Positions 5,329 through 12,718 of a stretch of 20,128 bases of DNA are shown in pieces (the first letter of the stretch is position 1; each line of letters opens with the position of its first letter). The notes beneath the pieces are model-generated. The model saw nothing but the letters and a program-made list of their open reading frames with translations. It was not told the DNA's origin and ran no database searches. Source of the DNA: Pseudomonadota bacterium (GTDB lineage: Bacteria; Desulfobacterota; Syntrophobacteria; Syntrophobacterales; Syntrophobacteraceae); contig JAEZXS010000379.1 in NCBI GenBank assembly GCA_023442755.1, forward strand, positions 1-20,128, read 5' to 3'. A program made the translations under genes and the position numbers.

Positions 5329-8034
5329 ATGGGTGGGCTGGCGCTGTTCCCTTCAATGACTATCCGCAAAAAAATTCTGCTTCTTTTGATGGCCGTCCTT
5401 TTGCCGGTTTGCGGGGGGATTGTTGCATCCGGCCTGGAACAGCGCAGGAAGGCGATCGAAGCGGCCACTTCCGAGGCGCTGGTGCTGGTGCACAGCCTGG
5501 CGGCCCAGCAGGAACAGATTGCCATCGGGACTCGGCAGATGTTGAGCACTCTTGCCTTGCTTCCGGGGGTACAGCAACTCGACGCCGATTTCTGCAACGA
5601 CCTTTTCCGCGAACTGGCCGGGCGCTATCCGTATTACGCCAACATCACCATGGTTCTCCCGAATGGGGATCTCATTGCCTCTTCCGTGCCCTTTCCTCCC
5701 GGCACCAACCACTCCGAACGGAAATACCTGAAAGATGCAATAAGAACACGAGACTTTTCCGCGGGTGAGTATGTCGTCGGGAAGCTGACAAATTGCAAGG
5801 TGATCAATTATTCCTGCCCCGTCTGGGATCCTGACGGCAACATCATTGCCTTTGTCATTGCAGGTTTCAAGCTGGACGATTACGCCGGCTTTTTGAAAAA
5901 GGTCAAGCTGCCGAACGGTTTTATCATCGGTATTATCGACCATGCGGGTGTGCGGTTATGCCGATTGCCGGGGGACCAGAGACGCGGTCCGGGCACCCGG
6001 GTCCCCGAAGAGGCAATGGCGTTGATGGCCGGAGAGAACGAACAGGGCACTTTTCACCGGATGGGGCCCGACGGAATCCAACGCGTTTATGCCTTCAAAC
6101 AGCTGCGCCTGCGGGAATCGGAAAAGCCTTACCTGTATATGGTTGCGGGCCTGCCGAAAGAGGAGATCATGTGGCAGGCGAACCTGGACATGTTCAAAAA
6201 TCTCGCCATCCTGGGGCTTGCAGCGGGACTGGCCATGCTCCTGGCATGGGTCGTCGGGTACTTCAGCCTCATCAAGCCGATCAGCCGCCTGACAATCGCA
6301 TCCCGTAAATTCGGTTCCGGCGAACTGGATACCCGTACACACCTGCCCCATACGCCCGACGAACTTGGCCAGCTTGCCGAATCTTTCGATGAAATGGCCG
6401 GTTTGCTGGAATTGCGTGATGCGGGCTGGAAGCAGGCGGAAAAAGCCCTCGAGGACTCCCGGGAGCAGCTTGCCAACATCATCGATTTTCTGCCCGATCC
6501 CACCTTCGTCATCGACAGGCAGGGCAAACTGATCTCCTGGAACCGCGCGATGGAGGAAATGACGGGGATAAGCGCGGCGGCCATGCTCGGCAAGGACGAC
6601 TACGAATATGCGCTGCCTTTTTACAGCGAGCGCAGGCCCATGCTCGTAGACCTCGTCCATGGCGAGTACAATCCGGAGTTCGAGGCCAGATTCTCGCGAA
6701 TCGAGAAAAAGGGCTCGCGCCTCCTGGTGAGTGAAATCTACGTCCCCATCCTCGGGGAAAGGGGGCTGTATCTGTTTGCAACGGCATGCCCCCTGCACGA
6801 TTCCAGCGGGGAAATCATCGGAGCTATCGAGTCAATCCGTGACATTACCGAAATGAAACGCGCGCAGCTGGACAAGGAGAAACTGGAATCCCAGTTGCGG
6901 CAGGCGCAGAAGATGGAGGCAATAGGCACCCTGGCGGGAGGAATTGCCCACGACTTCAATAACATACTCTCCGCAATAATCGGGTACACGGAACTTGCCC
7001 TGATTCGGGCCGGGTCGATCGATAAAAACTACATGCAGCAGGTGCTCGGCGCGTCTCTCAGGGCAAAGGACCTGGTCCAGAAGATACTTTCCTTCAGCCG
7101 GGTAAAGAAGTCCGAGGGATTGATGCCGATCGAGATCGTGCCCCTCATCAACGAGTCCCTCAAGTTGCTCAGAGCGTCTCTGCCTTCCACCATAGACATT
7201 CGCCTGAAGATCGAGACGCAAAGAAGCGTGATCCTGGGTGATGCGACGGAGATTCATCAGCTTCTGATCAATCTGTGCACCAATGCCGCACAGGCCATGG
7301 AAGAGGATGCCGGGGCGCTCGAAATAGGCCTGAGTGATGCCGTGACGGATGAGCGGGCTTTCCCTCTGCATCTCAAGCCGGGTGAGTATTTGCGGTTGAC
7401 GGTGAGCGACACGGGCCGCGGCATCAGCCCTGAAAACCTGGATCGTATTTTCGAGCCATACTTTACCACCAAGCAGGTGGGAAAGGGGAGCGGCCTGGGG
7501 CTGGCAATGGTGCACGGGATCGTGGAACGCCATAAGGGGGCGATTTACGTCTACAGCACTCCCGGGAAGGGTACCACTTTCAGCGTTTATCTTCCCAGGC
7601 ACGATGACGACGCCGCGGTGCAGGATGATCCTGCCAGCCCCGTACCGGGCGGCGCCGAGCGGATTCTTTTCGTGGATGACGAACCGATGCTTGCGGAACT
7701 CGGCAAGCAGATGCTAGAGCAACTCGGCTACAGCGTCGTTGCCGAAACGAACAGCGTGGATGCCCTCGAGTTGTTCGGATCGAACCCCGATCAGTTCGAA
7801 TTGATGATAACCGACTATACCATGCCGAATATGACCGGCGCGGCTCTCGCACGGGAGGTGGCCAGAATCCGGCCGGACGTTCCGGTGATCTTGTGCAGCG
7901 GATTTGCCGACAAGATGACCGAGGTGAAGGAGCGGAAACTGGGCATCAGCGCTTTCATCATGAAGCCGCTCAACCGGCGTACGCTCGCCGAAACGATCAG
8001 GCAGGTGCTGGACGGAAAGAAGGTCGCTTCCTGA
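5329..8034 (+). CDS. Membrane hybrid sensor histidine kinase (Cache-HAMP-PAS-HisKA-HATPase-REC)
   Basis: The start at 5329 gives 901 aa and is preceded by GGAGG (5320-5324). A longer frame from 5206 exists but has no ribosome binding site and adds an atypical N-terminus. Order: TM1 about 15-34; periplasmic double-Cache-like sensor about 37-283 (with DGNIIAFVIAGFKLD); TM2 about 291-311; HAMP about 312-364; PAS about 378-505; HisKA with AGGIAHDFNN, phospho-acceptor H541. The HATPase domain has NLCTNAAQAM, DTGRGI and GKGSGLGLAMV. The receiver has VDDEP, phospho-acceptor D829 (TDYTMPN) and a Lys in MKPLN. All key residues are intact. It would sense a periplasmic small molecule and pass phosphate from H541 to D829, then to an unlinked Hpt or regulator. 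No output domain is encoded next to it. Confidence 0.93.
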   Translation: MGGLALFPSMTIRKKILLLLMAVLLPVCGGIVASGLEQRRKAIEAATSEALVLVHSLAAQQEQIAIGTRQMLSTLALLPGVQQLDADFCNDLFRELAGRYPYYANITMVLPNGDLIASSVPFPPGTNHSERKYLKDAIRTRDFSAGEYVVGKLTNCKVINYSCPVWDPDGNIIAFVIAGFKLDDYAGFLKKVKLPNGFIIGIIDHAGVRLCRLPGDQRRGPGTRVPEEAMALMAGENEQGTFHRMGPDGIQRVYAFKQLRLRESEKPYLYMVAGLPKEEIMWQANLDMFKNLAILGLAAGLAMLLAWVVGYFSLIKPISRLTIASRKFGSGELDTRTHLPHTPDELGQLAESFDEMAGLLELRDAGWKQAEKALEDSREQLANIIDFLPDPTFVIDRQGKLISWNRAMEEMTGISAAAMLGKDDYEYALPFYSERRPMLVDLVHGEYNPEFEARFSRIEKKGSRLLVSEIYVPILGERGLYLFATACPLHDSSGEIIGAIESIRDITEMKRAQLDKEKLESQLRQAQKMEAIGTLAGGIAHDFNNILSAIIGYTELALIRAGSIDKNYMQQVLGASLRAKDLVQKILSFSRVKKSEGLMPIEIVPLINESLKLLRASLPSTIDIRLKIETQRSVILGDATEIHQLLINLCTNAAQAMEEDAGALEIGLSDAVTDERAFPLHLKPGEYLRLTVSDTGRGISPENLDRIFEPYFTTKQVGKGSGLGLAMVHGIVERHKGAIYVYSTPGKGTTFSVYLPRHDDDAAVQDDPASPVPGGAERILFVDDEPMLAELGKQMLEQLGYSVVAETNSVDALELFGSNPDQFELMITDYTMPNMTGAALAREVARIRPDVPVILCSGFADKMTEVKERKLGISAFIMKPLNRRTLAETIRQVLDGKKVAS

Positions 8035-8138
8035 GAGTCCATTTCATATGAGTTGGCACGTAGCATCGAGGTCTTCCCCGCGGCCCATTTATCGCCAACC
8101 TGGTAATGGATGATCGCCGGCAGGAAGTAGTGTACTAC

Positions 8139-8164
8139 TGTGGGAGAGGCTTTTAGCCTCGCAG
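8139..8164 (+). repeat. REP-like palindromic unit
   Basis: The unit TGTGGGAGAGGC leads into a hairpin of GAGGCT (8146-8151), loop TTT and AGCCTC (8155-8160). The GTGGGAG-GGCTT-AGCC layout matches REP elements common between genes in many Proteobacteria. A second, inverted unit lies at about 8393-8424. Confidence 0.5.
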
Positions 8165-8194
8165 ATTGATGATAAACCCTAAAATCATCATGAT

Positions 8195-8220
8195 CGTCAT
8201 TCCGGCGAAGGCCGGAATCC
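8195..8220 (+). repeat. Widespread intergenic palindromic repeat (source of spurious VIPAKAGIQ peptides)
   Basis: The hairpin is ATTCCGGC (8199-8206), loop GAAG and GCCGGAAT (8211-8218), within CGTCATTCC...GGAATCC. Read as protein it gives VIPAKAGIQ on the plus strand and LDSGLRRND on the minus strand. These strings recur in many spurious database proteins. No gene should be called here. Confidence 0.75.
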
Positions 8221-8242
8221 AATGTTTTCAAGCATTTCTGGG

Positions 8243-8283
8243 CCCCGACGCCTGCCCCGGACCCGATCCGGGGTTCGTCGGGG
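8243..8283 (+). repeat. Nested GC-rich double inverted repeat
   Basis: Outer arms CCCCGACG (8243-8250) and CGTCGGGG (8276-8283) enclose inner arms CCCCGGA (8255-8261) and TCCGGGG (8267-8273). All are perfect matches. With the 8195-8220 hairpin it forms a compound repeat ending GGGGTGACGG. Confidence 0.65.
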
Positions 8284-8314
8284 TGACGGATTGGGGGCTT
8301 TTTCAACACTCTGA

Positions 8315-8329
8315 GAGGCCTTTGGCCTC
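8315..8329 (+). repeat. Short hairpin, GAGGCC-TTT-GGCCTC
   Basis: Perfect 6-bp stem with a 3-nt loop. It is close in sequence to the hairpin at 8146-8160, so it may be a degenerate copy of the same unit. Confidence 0.55.
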
Positions 8330-8347
8330 GATGCTTTTGGAGGAAGC

Positions 8348-8375
8348 CTGAGACAGGCTGAACAGCCTGTCTCAG
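8348..8375. terminator. 12-bp perfect hairpin between convergent genes
   Basis: CTGAGACAGGCT (8348-8359) and AGCCTGTCTCAG (8364-8375) pair perfectly around a 4-nt loop, GAAC. It lies between the 3' ends of the hybrid kinase (plus) and the cytochrome (minus). No T tract follows, so it is a terminator candidate only by position and stability. Confidence 0.4.
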
Positions 8376-8392
8376 TTGTGCTCCGATTGTCT

Positions 8393-8424
8393 AATCGCGG
8401 CTGCAAGCCGCTCCCGCACGGTGC
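8393..8424 (-). repeat. REP-like unit, inverted relative to 8139-8164
   Basis: The minus strand reads GTGCGGGAGCGGCTTGCAG and continues with CCGCGATT. The hairpin is GCGGCT (8397-8402), loop GCA and AGCCGC (8406-8411). The form GGGAGCGGCTT-GCAGCCGCGA is typical of proteobacterial REP sequences. Its upper edge is 2 bp from the stop codon of the cytochrome gene. Confidence 0.6.
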
Positions 8425-8426
8425 TC

Positions 8427-9437
8427 TTAGTTCTTCTTTGCCCCCTCCCTGATCCAGTTTTTCAATGCCAGGTAGTCCGCGTCATGTTCGTTCCAGAAAA
8501 CCCCTCCGGCGTGGGCCGTCTTATAAGTGGATTTCTTCAGCAGAAGACTCTGTGCGGGTTTAACCGTATCCACCACGCTGCCGATCCCCTGCTTTACGAC
8601 CGTTCCGATGGTCGAGCCCTCGTAGGTCATGAGATCGAGCCCCGAGCTGAAATCTATCGAGGTTGACGGCGTATCGATATCCGATTTGGTGACGAGCCGG
8701 GTCATCGTACTGCCGGGAATATGGCACGGAGAGCATTTGCTCCGCAGGATCGGGAATATGTGCCTGCGGTAGCTTAGCCCGGAGGCGGGATAAGACGGGA
8801 GCGTGGGCGCGGCGGCTACCCACAGGCCGCCTCGCGATCCCAGGCGTGCATGATGCATGCTGCAGGACATGCGATTGGAGGCCATTGAGGAGCCGCCCAC
8901 GGGAGCGATCGTCACCATGGGGCGTACGGAGGCGCCGGAACGGACCCATGCCTTGTAATGCCAGGTCATGGGATCGGCTGGATCCGCCGGAGTTATGAGG
9001 TTGCCTTCCGCATCGAGAACGTAGAGCGGTGTTGCGGGGCCGTTGTGGCTTACGACGGTCAGCGGATCGCTGGCGAGGGGAGAGGTGGTCCAGAAGTTCC
9101 CCGCAGCATTGCTCGTCATGCTGACGATGTTGCCTTCCCAGTCTTCGAGGATGATCTCGCCGCCCTTGAGCGGCACTCGGCCGGCTCTATCCGTGTAAAG
9201 CGTTCCCGACATGGTCCAGAGATGGGACTCGGCCCTGCCTCCCATGGAGTGGCACCCGCCGCACTCCTCGCCCGGGTGATGCAGACCGCGCCCCGGTCCG
9301 TTGTCCTTCCCGCGCTGGTGTCCGGTAGGCGCTGGTTCGTACATCCTGCCGGACGAGGTGAAATTGTACTCGTTGTATACCACCGCCATGGCCGCGGTGC
9401 AGAAGGCAAAGACAAGTAGAATCGCGAGCTTTTTCAT
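8427..9437 (-). CDS. Secreted multi-motif c-type cytochrome
   Basis: The 336-aa protein has a signal peptide (about 1-18, KLAILLVFAFCTAAMA). Two classical heme c sites are seen: CGGCH (59-63) and CSPCH (235-239). A third string, CSMHH (192-196), looks like a heme site that lost its second Cys, or it may bind metal. Between the heme sites, residues 75-160 resemble a beta-sandwich (GEIILEDWEGNIVSM...AAGNFWTTSPL). The C-terminal part with ILRSKCSPCHIPG...LDLMTYEG resembles the heme domain of large secreted cytochromes. It is expected in the periplasm or at the surface. It is the second gene of an operon with the FG-GAP protein, starting 29 bp after that gene's stop. An AGGA ribosome binding site lies about 8 nt upstream of the ATG. 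It is a redox carrier of unknown partner. Confidence 0.82.
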   Translation of the reverse strand: MKKLAILLVFAFCTAAMAVVYNEYNFTSSGRMYEPAPTGHQRGKDNGPGRGLHHPGEECGGCHSMGGRAESHLWTMSGTLYTDRAGRVPLKGGEIILEDWEGNIVSMTSNAAGNFWTTSPLASDPLTVVSHNGPATPLYVLDAEGNLITPADPADPMTWHYKAWVRSGASVRPMVTIAPVGGSSMASNRMSCSMHHARLGSRGGLWVAAAPTLPSYPASGLSYRRHIFPILRSKCSPCHIPGSTMTRLVTKSDIDTPSTSIDFSSGLDLMTYEGSTIGTVVKQGIGSVVDTVKPAQSLLLKKSTYKTAHAGGVFWNEHDADYLALKNWIREGAKKN

Positions 9438-9466
9438 GATTTTTCCTTTATCCCGTCGTCTGGCGG

Positions 9467-10843
9467 TTATTTCAGGTTCAAAATGTGAACAGCGCCGGTG
9501 TTTTCGTTCTCCGTGGGCGCTCCTGCCACGAGTTGGCGCTTTCCGGCCAGAGCGGACATGAATGTACCAAAATGCATATCTTTGGCTTCTCCGGCGAAAG
9601 CTTTGGCGGAATCCGCCGAAAGGCCGGGATCCAGGAGGTCTTTCCCGCTGAATACGTATATCTTGCCGGTCATCGGCCAGTTAGAGCCGTCGGCGTGCAC
9701 GGCGCTGACCGCGAGATCCGGAACGCCGTCCGCATTCATATCCCCGAGAGGAAGGATGAAGGAACCAAAGCGCCCGCTGTTGGCTTCTCCGTCTATCTTC
9801 GCCAGGGAAGTCGTATCCGCGTTGACGACAAGACCTTTCGGCCATCCTCCCCTTATGATGAAAACTCTTCCGGAATTGGCGATGTCTGCGATTGTCGCCT
9901 GATCCGCCCCGACGGCCAGGTCTTTGATGCCGTCGTCGTCTACATCACGGAGAACGCAAATCGCATGCCCGAAGCCCGTATCCGTGCTGCTGAAGACGAC
10001 GTCGGGATTTTGGGGAACCGGCGAAAAGGTATTACTTCCATAGAAAACGAGGACTTTCCCGGAAGCACCGATGAGAAGGTCGTCAATGCCGTCGCCGTTT
10101 ATGTCTCCCGCCGCAACCGAAAAGCCGAGCCCCCCGTTGGCGGTGGTGGCCGGAATCTTGATTGCGCGCGCGGGATCATAGTCGGGGCCGAAATAGATGT
10201 AGACTGCACCCTGCTGGTAAAGGGCGGGCATGGGCGAATTGAACGGAGCGCCGATTATGAGATCGGGAGTTCCGTCGCCGTTCAAATCACCTGCGGCGAG
10301 GGCATAGCCGAATTTGTCCAGAGCATCCTCTCCCTCGAGCACCGCGTCTTTTATCACCCTGTTTGCTCCGCTCCTGTGAAAGATCGTCACGGTGCCGGAG
10401 AGGGACGATTTCTTCCCGCTGCCGTTGAATGCCCCTGCGGCGAAAAAGCCCTTACCGCGCCCGGTCACATTTCCCAGCGCGGCGAGGCTCCAGCCGAGAT
10501 TGCCGTCCCCTTCAACGACGGTGGCTGGATGGAGCTGGACGCCGAATATATCGTTGTTACGCAGGAAGCCAAGAGAACGGCTCACGGCGGGATAGACGAG
10601 GATAGCTCCCCTGGAGTTGCCGTTTGCTTCCTGCGGAGCCCCGACAATCAGGTCTTCGGTGCCGTCACCGTTGACGTCGAGCGAGATTCCTGACTGTCCC
10701 TGCATGCTTCCCCGCATATTGATTTGGCTCAGGACCGTGGAAGTGAGAGGCGGCGATGTTGACGCATTCTGAACGGTCAGGTGCAGCAGGATGCCGGAGC
10801 CGAGAAATAACACTATTATCAGGAGTACAACGCGGATGCGCAT
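9467..10843 (-). CDS. FG-GAP (integrin-alpha-like) beta-propeller protein, secreted or membrane-anchored
   Basis: The 458-aa protein has a single N-terminal hydrophobic segment (about 4-24) that could be a signal peptide or anchor. Seven blades are visible. Five carry Ca2+-binding-type loops followed by DL-V-GA: DVNGDGTEDLIVGAP (56-70), DLNGDGTPDLIIGAP (186-200), DINGDGIDDLLIGA (247-260), DVDDDGIKDLAVGA (300-313) and DMNADGVPDLAVSA (368-381). Two are degenerate (about 119-138 and 425-443). This matches a full seven-bladed propeller. Such proteins usually bind ligands or partner proteins outside the cytoplasm. A perfect AAGGAGG lies upstream of the start, and a promoter lies at 10875-10903. 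It is first in an operon with the cytochrome. Its exact role is unknown. Confidence 0.88.
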   Translation of the reverse strand: MRIRVVLLIIVLFLGSGILLHLTVQNASTSPPLTSTVLSQINMRGSMQGQSGISLDVNGDGTEDLIVGAPQEANGNSRGAILVYPAVSRSLGFLRNNDIFGVQLHPATVVEGDGNLGWSLAALGNVTGRGKGFFAAGAFNGSGKKSSLSGTVTIFHRSGANRVIKDAVLEGEDALDKFGYALAAGDLNGDGTPDLIIGAPFNSPMPALYQQGAVYIYFGPDYDPARAIKIPATTANGGLGFSVAAGDINGDGIDDLLIGASGKVLVFYGSNTFSPVPQNPDVVFSSTDTGFGHAICVLRDVDDDGIKDLAVGADQATIADIANSGRVFIIRGGWPKGLVVNADTTSLAKIDGEANSGRFGSFILPLGDMNADGVPDLAVSAVHADGSNWPMTGKIYVFSGKDLLDPGLSADSAKAFAGEAKDMHFGTFMSALAGKRQLVAGAPTENENTGAVHILNLK

Positions 10844-10874
10844 AGCAGGGCCTCCTTAAGAAGGAAAACAGGGG

Positions 10875-10903
10875 ATTAAACTAAGAGTAATTGTTTCGAT
10901 CAA
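10875..10903 (-). promoter_or_regulatory. Sigma-70-type promoter for the FG-GAP/cytochrome operon
   Basis: Read on the minus strand, TTGATC (10903-10898) and TTTAAT (10880-10875) are exactly 17 bp apart. They end about 32 bp before the ATG at 10843, which has a strong ribosome binding site. Confidence 0.55.
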
Positions 10904-10957
10904 TAGGCTCTAAAACCGAGTGAATATGTGTGGTGGAACTCTGTCATGCAACATATG

Positions 10958-10972
10958 ACCGGAGATTCCGGT
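10958..10972. promoter_or_regulatory. Small palindrome, ACCGGA-GAT-TCCGGT
   Basis: Perfect 6-bp inverted arms with a 3-bp spacer, in the gene-free region 10844-11253 between the divergent propeller and AlgI-type genes. It may be an operator. Confidence 0.3.
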
Positions 10973-11004
10973 GTCAATGGACTGCAATCATGATTATTCG
11001 AAGC

Positions 11005-11017
11005 CCCAATCATTGGG
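11005..11017. promoter_or_regulatory. Small palindrome, CCCAAT-C-ATTGGG
   Basis: Perfect 6-bp arms around one base, in the same divergent intergenic region. Apart from these two palindromes and the promoter at 10875-10903, nothing else convincing was seen in 10844-11253. Confidence 0.3.
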
Positions 11018-11253
11018 CCGTGATACACATATGCGGCGCTTTATTTTCATTGCTCGAAGGGGCGGAGGACGGAAGAGGGGGCTCGGGGCAACAGCGATGG
11101 ATGCGGCAGTCCCTCGCACGTAAAAGGAACCTCCCCCTGGTCGGATTCTTCTTGAACTCGCCACGATTTGTGAATAGAAATGAACGGCCGGTCGGTTTGA
11201 TTTCAGAAATTCCAGCCGCGGAAGCGGGCTGACGATAAAAACAGGGCAACTCC

Positions 11254-12699
11254 ATGGCCTTCAGTTCGGTACTGTTCCTCTTTTTCTTTCTGCCTCTGGC
11301 CCTGGCCGTCTATTTCATTCCATGCGGGAGCCGGCGGGGCAACATTCGGCTGCTCGCACTGAGCCTCCTGTTCTACGCCTGGACCGAACGGGAATACACG
11401 GCCGTCCTGGTCGCTTCGATTGCGATCAATTATTTCATCGCACTGGCGTTGAGCAGGGCTAACCGTGCCGGAGGAGCATTCTCGGCAAAGCTGATATTTG
11501 CTTTCGGGGTGGCCGCCAATCTCGGGTTGCTGATTTTCTTCAAATATTTCAACTTCCTGGCGGAAAACATCCATCTCGCGATGCAGTGGGCCGACGCCGG
11601 GTCGTTCGTTCCAGCGAAGATCTATGCCCCCATCGGCATATCTTTCTTCACCTTTCATGCGCTCTCCTATCTCACCGACGTTTATCGCAAAGACGCCGCC
11701 GCGCTGAAGAACCCGCTCGACGTGGGCCTCTACCTCTCCCTGTTTCCGAAGATCCTGGCCGGTCCCATCATACGTTTTCGCGATGCGCAGAAACAGCTCG
11801 GGGCAAGACCGGCCGACACCGCCCGCATTGCGTCCGGAATCGAGCGGTTCGTCGTGGGGCTGGCAAAGAAGATCCTCCTGGCAAACCCGCTGGCAGCGGC
11901 GGCGGACAAGATATTCGCCTTCCCGGCAAACGAGCTGACTTTTCCGGTTGCCTGGCTTGGAGCCCTTTGTTTCACACTGCAGATCTACTTCGATTTTTCA
12001 GGGTATTCGGATATGGCGATCGGCCTTGGGAGGATTTTCGGTTTCGACCTGCCGGAAAACTTCAATTACCCCTATGTTTCCCAGTCCGTCCAGGAGTTCT
12101 GGAGAAGGTGGCACATGACCCTCTCCGGCTGGTTCCGTGATTATCTCTACATCCCCCTGGGCGGGAACCGGCGGGGAGTGCGCAGGCAGTACTTCAACCT
12201 CATTACGGTGTTTCTGCTCTGCGGATTGTGGCACGGAGCGAGCTGGACCTTCATTCTCTGGGGACTGTGGTACGGGCTTTTCCTGGTGCTGGAAAGGGCG
12301 GGGCTCAACCGGCTGCTCCAGGCCGCATGGCGGCCGCTGAGGCACATCTACGTGCTTGCGGTGGTCATGCTCGGCTGGGTTTTGTTCCGGGCGGATTCAC
12401 TCGGCCTTGCCTTTGCCTGGATGAAGGCGCTGTTCGGATTGGGAACCGGAACGGGCGAGCACTGCTATCCGGCGGTATTTCTGAACGGGGAAATCATCCT
12501 GTGCCTGTGCGCCGGGGTGCTGGCGAGCCTGCCCCTCGGGTCTGCGCTCAGGGGCCGTTTTCGATCCGCTGCAGCCTCCGGGGCCTTTTCGACAGGTATT
12601 TCTTCAGCTTACGTTCTGGTGCTGGGAGTGCTCTTTTTTCTTTCCTGCGCCGCCATGGCCGGGGGCACCCAGAAGTCTTTCATATATTTCAAGTTTTAA
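11254..12699 (+). CDS. AlgI-type MBOAT O-acyltransferase
   Basis: The 481-aa polytopic membrane protein opens AFSSVLFLFFFLPLALAVYF, the standard AlgI start. Family marks: FKYFNF, APIGISFFTFHALSYLTDVYR, YFDFSGYSDMAIGLGRIFGF, then FWRRWHMTLSGWFRDYLYIP and LGGNR, and finally LCGLWHGASWTFILWG. The invariant catalytic His is H327. Length is close to AlgI (about 500 aa). It moves an acyl (normally acetyl) group across the inner membrane for O-acetylation of an exported polysaccharide. The next gene, 19 bp downstream, encodes the AlgX/AlgJ-like partner. The ribosome binding site is weak (CAGGGCAA). No polymerase or export genes for the glycan are in the window. Confidence 0.93.
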   Translation: MAFSSVLFLFFFLPLALAVYFIPCGSRRGNIRLLALSLLFYAWTEREYTAVLVASIAINYFIALALSRANRAGGAFSAKLIFAFGVAANLGLLIFFKYFNFLAENIHLAMQWADAGSFVPAKIYAPIGISFFTFHALSYLTDVYRKDAAALKNPLDVGLYLSLFPKILAGPIIRFRDAQKQLGARPADTARIASGIERFVVGLAKKILLANPLAAAADKIFAFPANELTFPVAWLGALCFTLQIYFDFSGYSDMAIGLGRIFGFDLPENFNYPYVSQSVQEFWRRWHMTLSGWFRDYLYIPLGGNRRGVRRQYFNLITVFLLCGLWHGASWTFILWGLWYGLFLVLERAGLNRLLQAAWRPLRHIYVLAVVMLGWVLFRADSLGLAFAWMKALFGLGTGTGEHCYPAVFLNGEIILCLCAGVLASLPLGSALRGRFRSAAASGAFSTGISSAYVLVLGVLFFLSCAAMAGGTQKSFIYFKF

Positions 12700-12718
12700 C
12701 GTACAGGGCGGTGTTTTC

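Noticed and set aside
5956..6798. 280-aa minus-strand ORF
   Set aside because: It is a shadow of the hybrid kinase and has no recognisable motif.
8166..8351. 61-aa ORF containing VIPAKAGIQ
   Set aside because: It is the well-known spurious translation of an intergenic palindromic repeat.
8139..8424. CRISPR array
   Set aside because: The hairpins differ in sequence and spacing; there are no regular direct repeats with spacers.
9485..10693. 402-aa plus-strand ORF
   Set aside because: It lies opposite the FG-GAP gene. The repeats, signal segment, promoter and ribosome binding site all support the minus strand.
10930..11232. 100-aa ORF ahead of the AlgI-type gene
   Set aside because: It has no ribosome binding site or family resemblance, and its composition is unlike a coding region.
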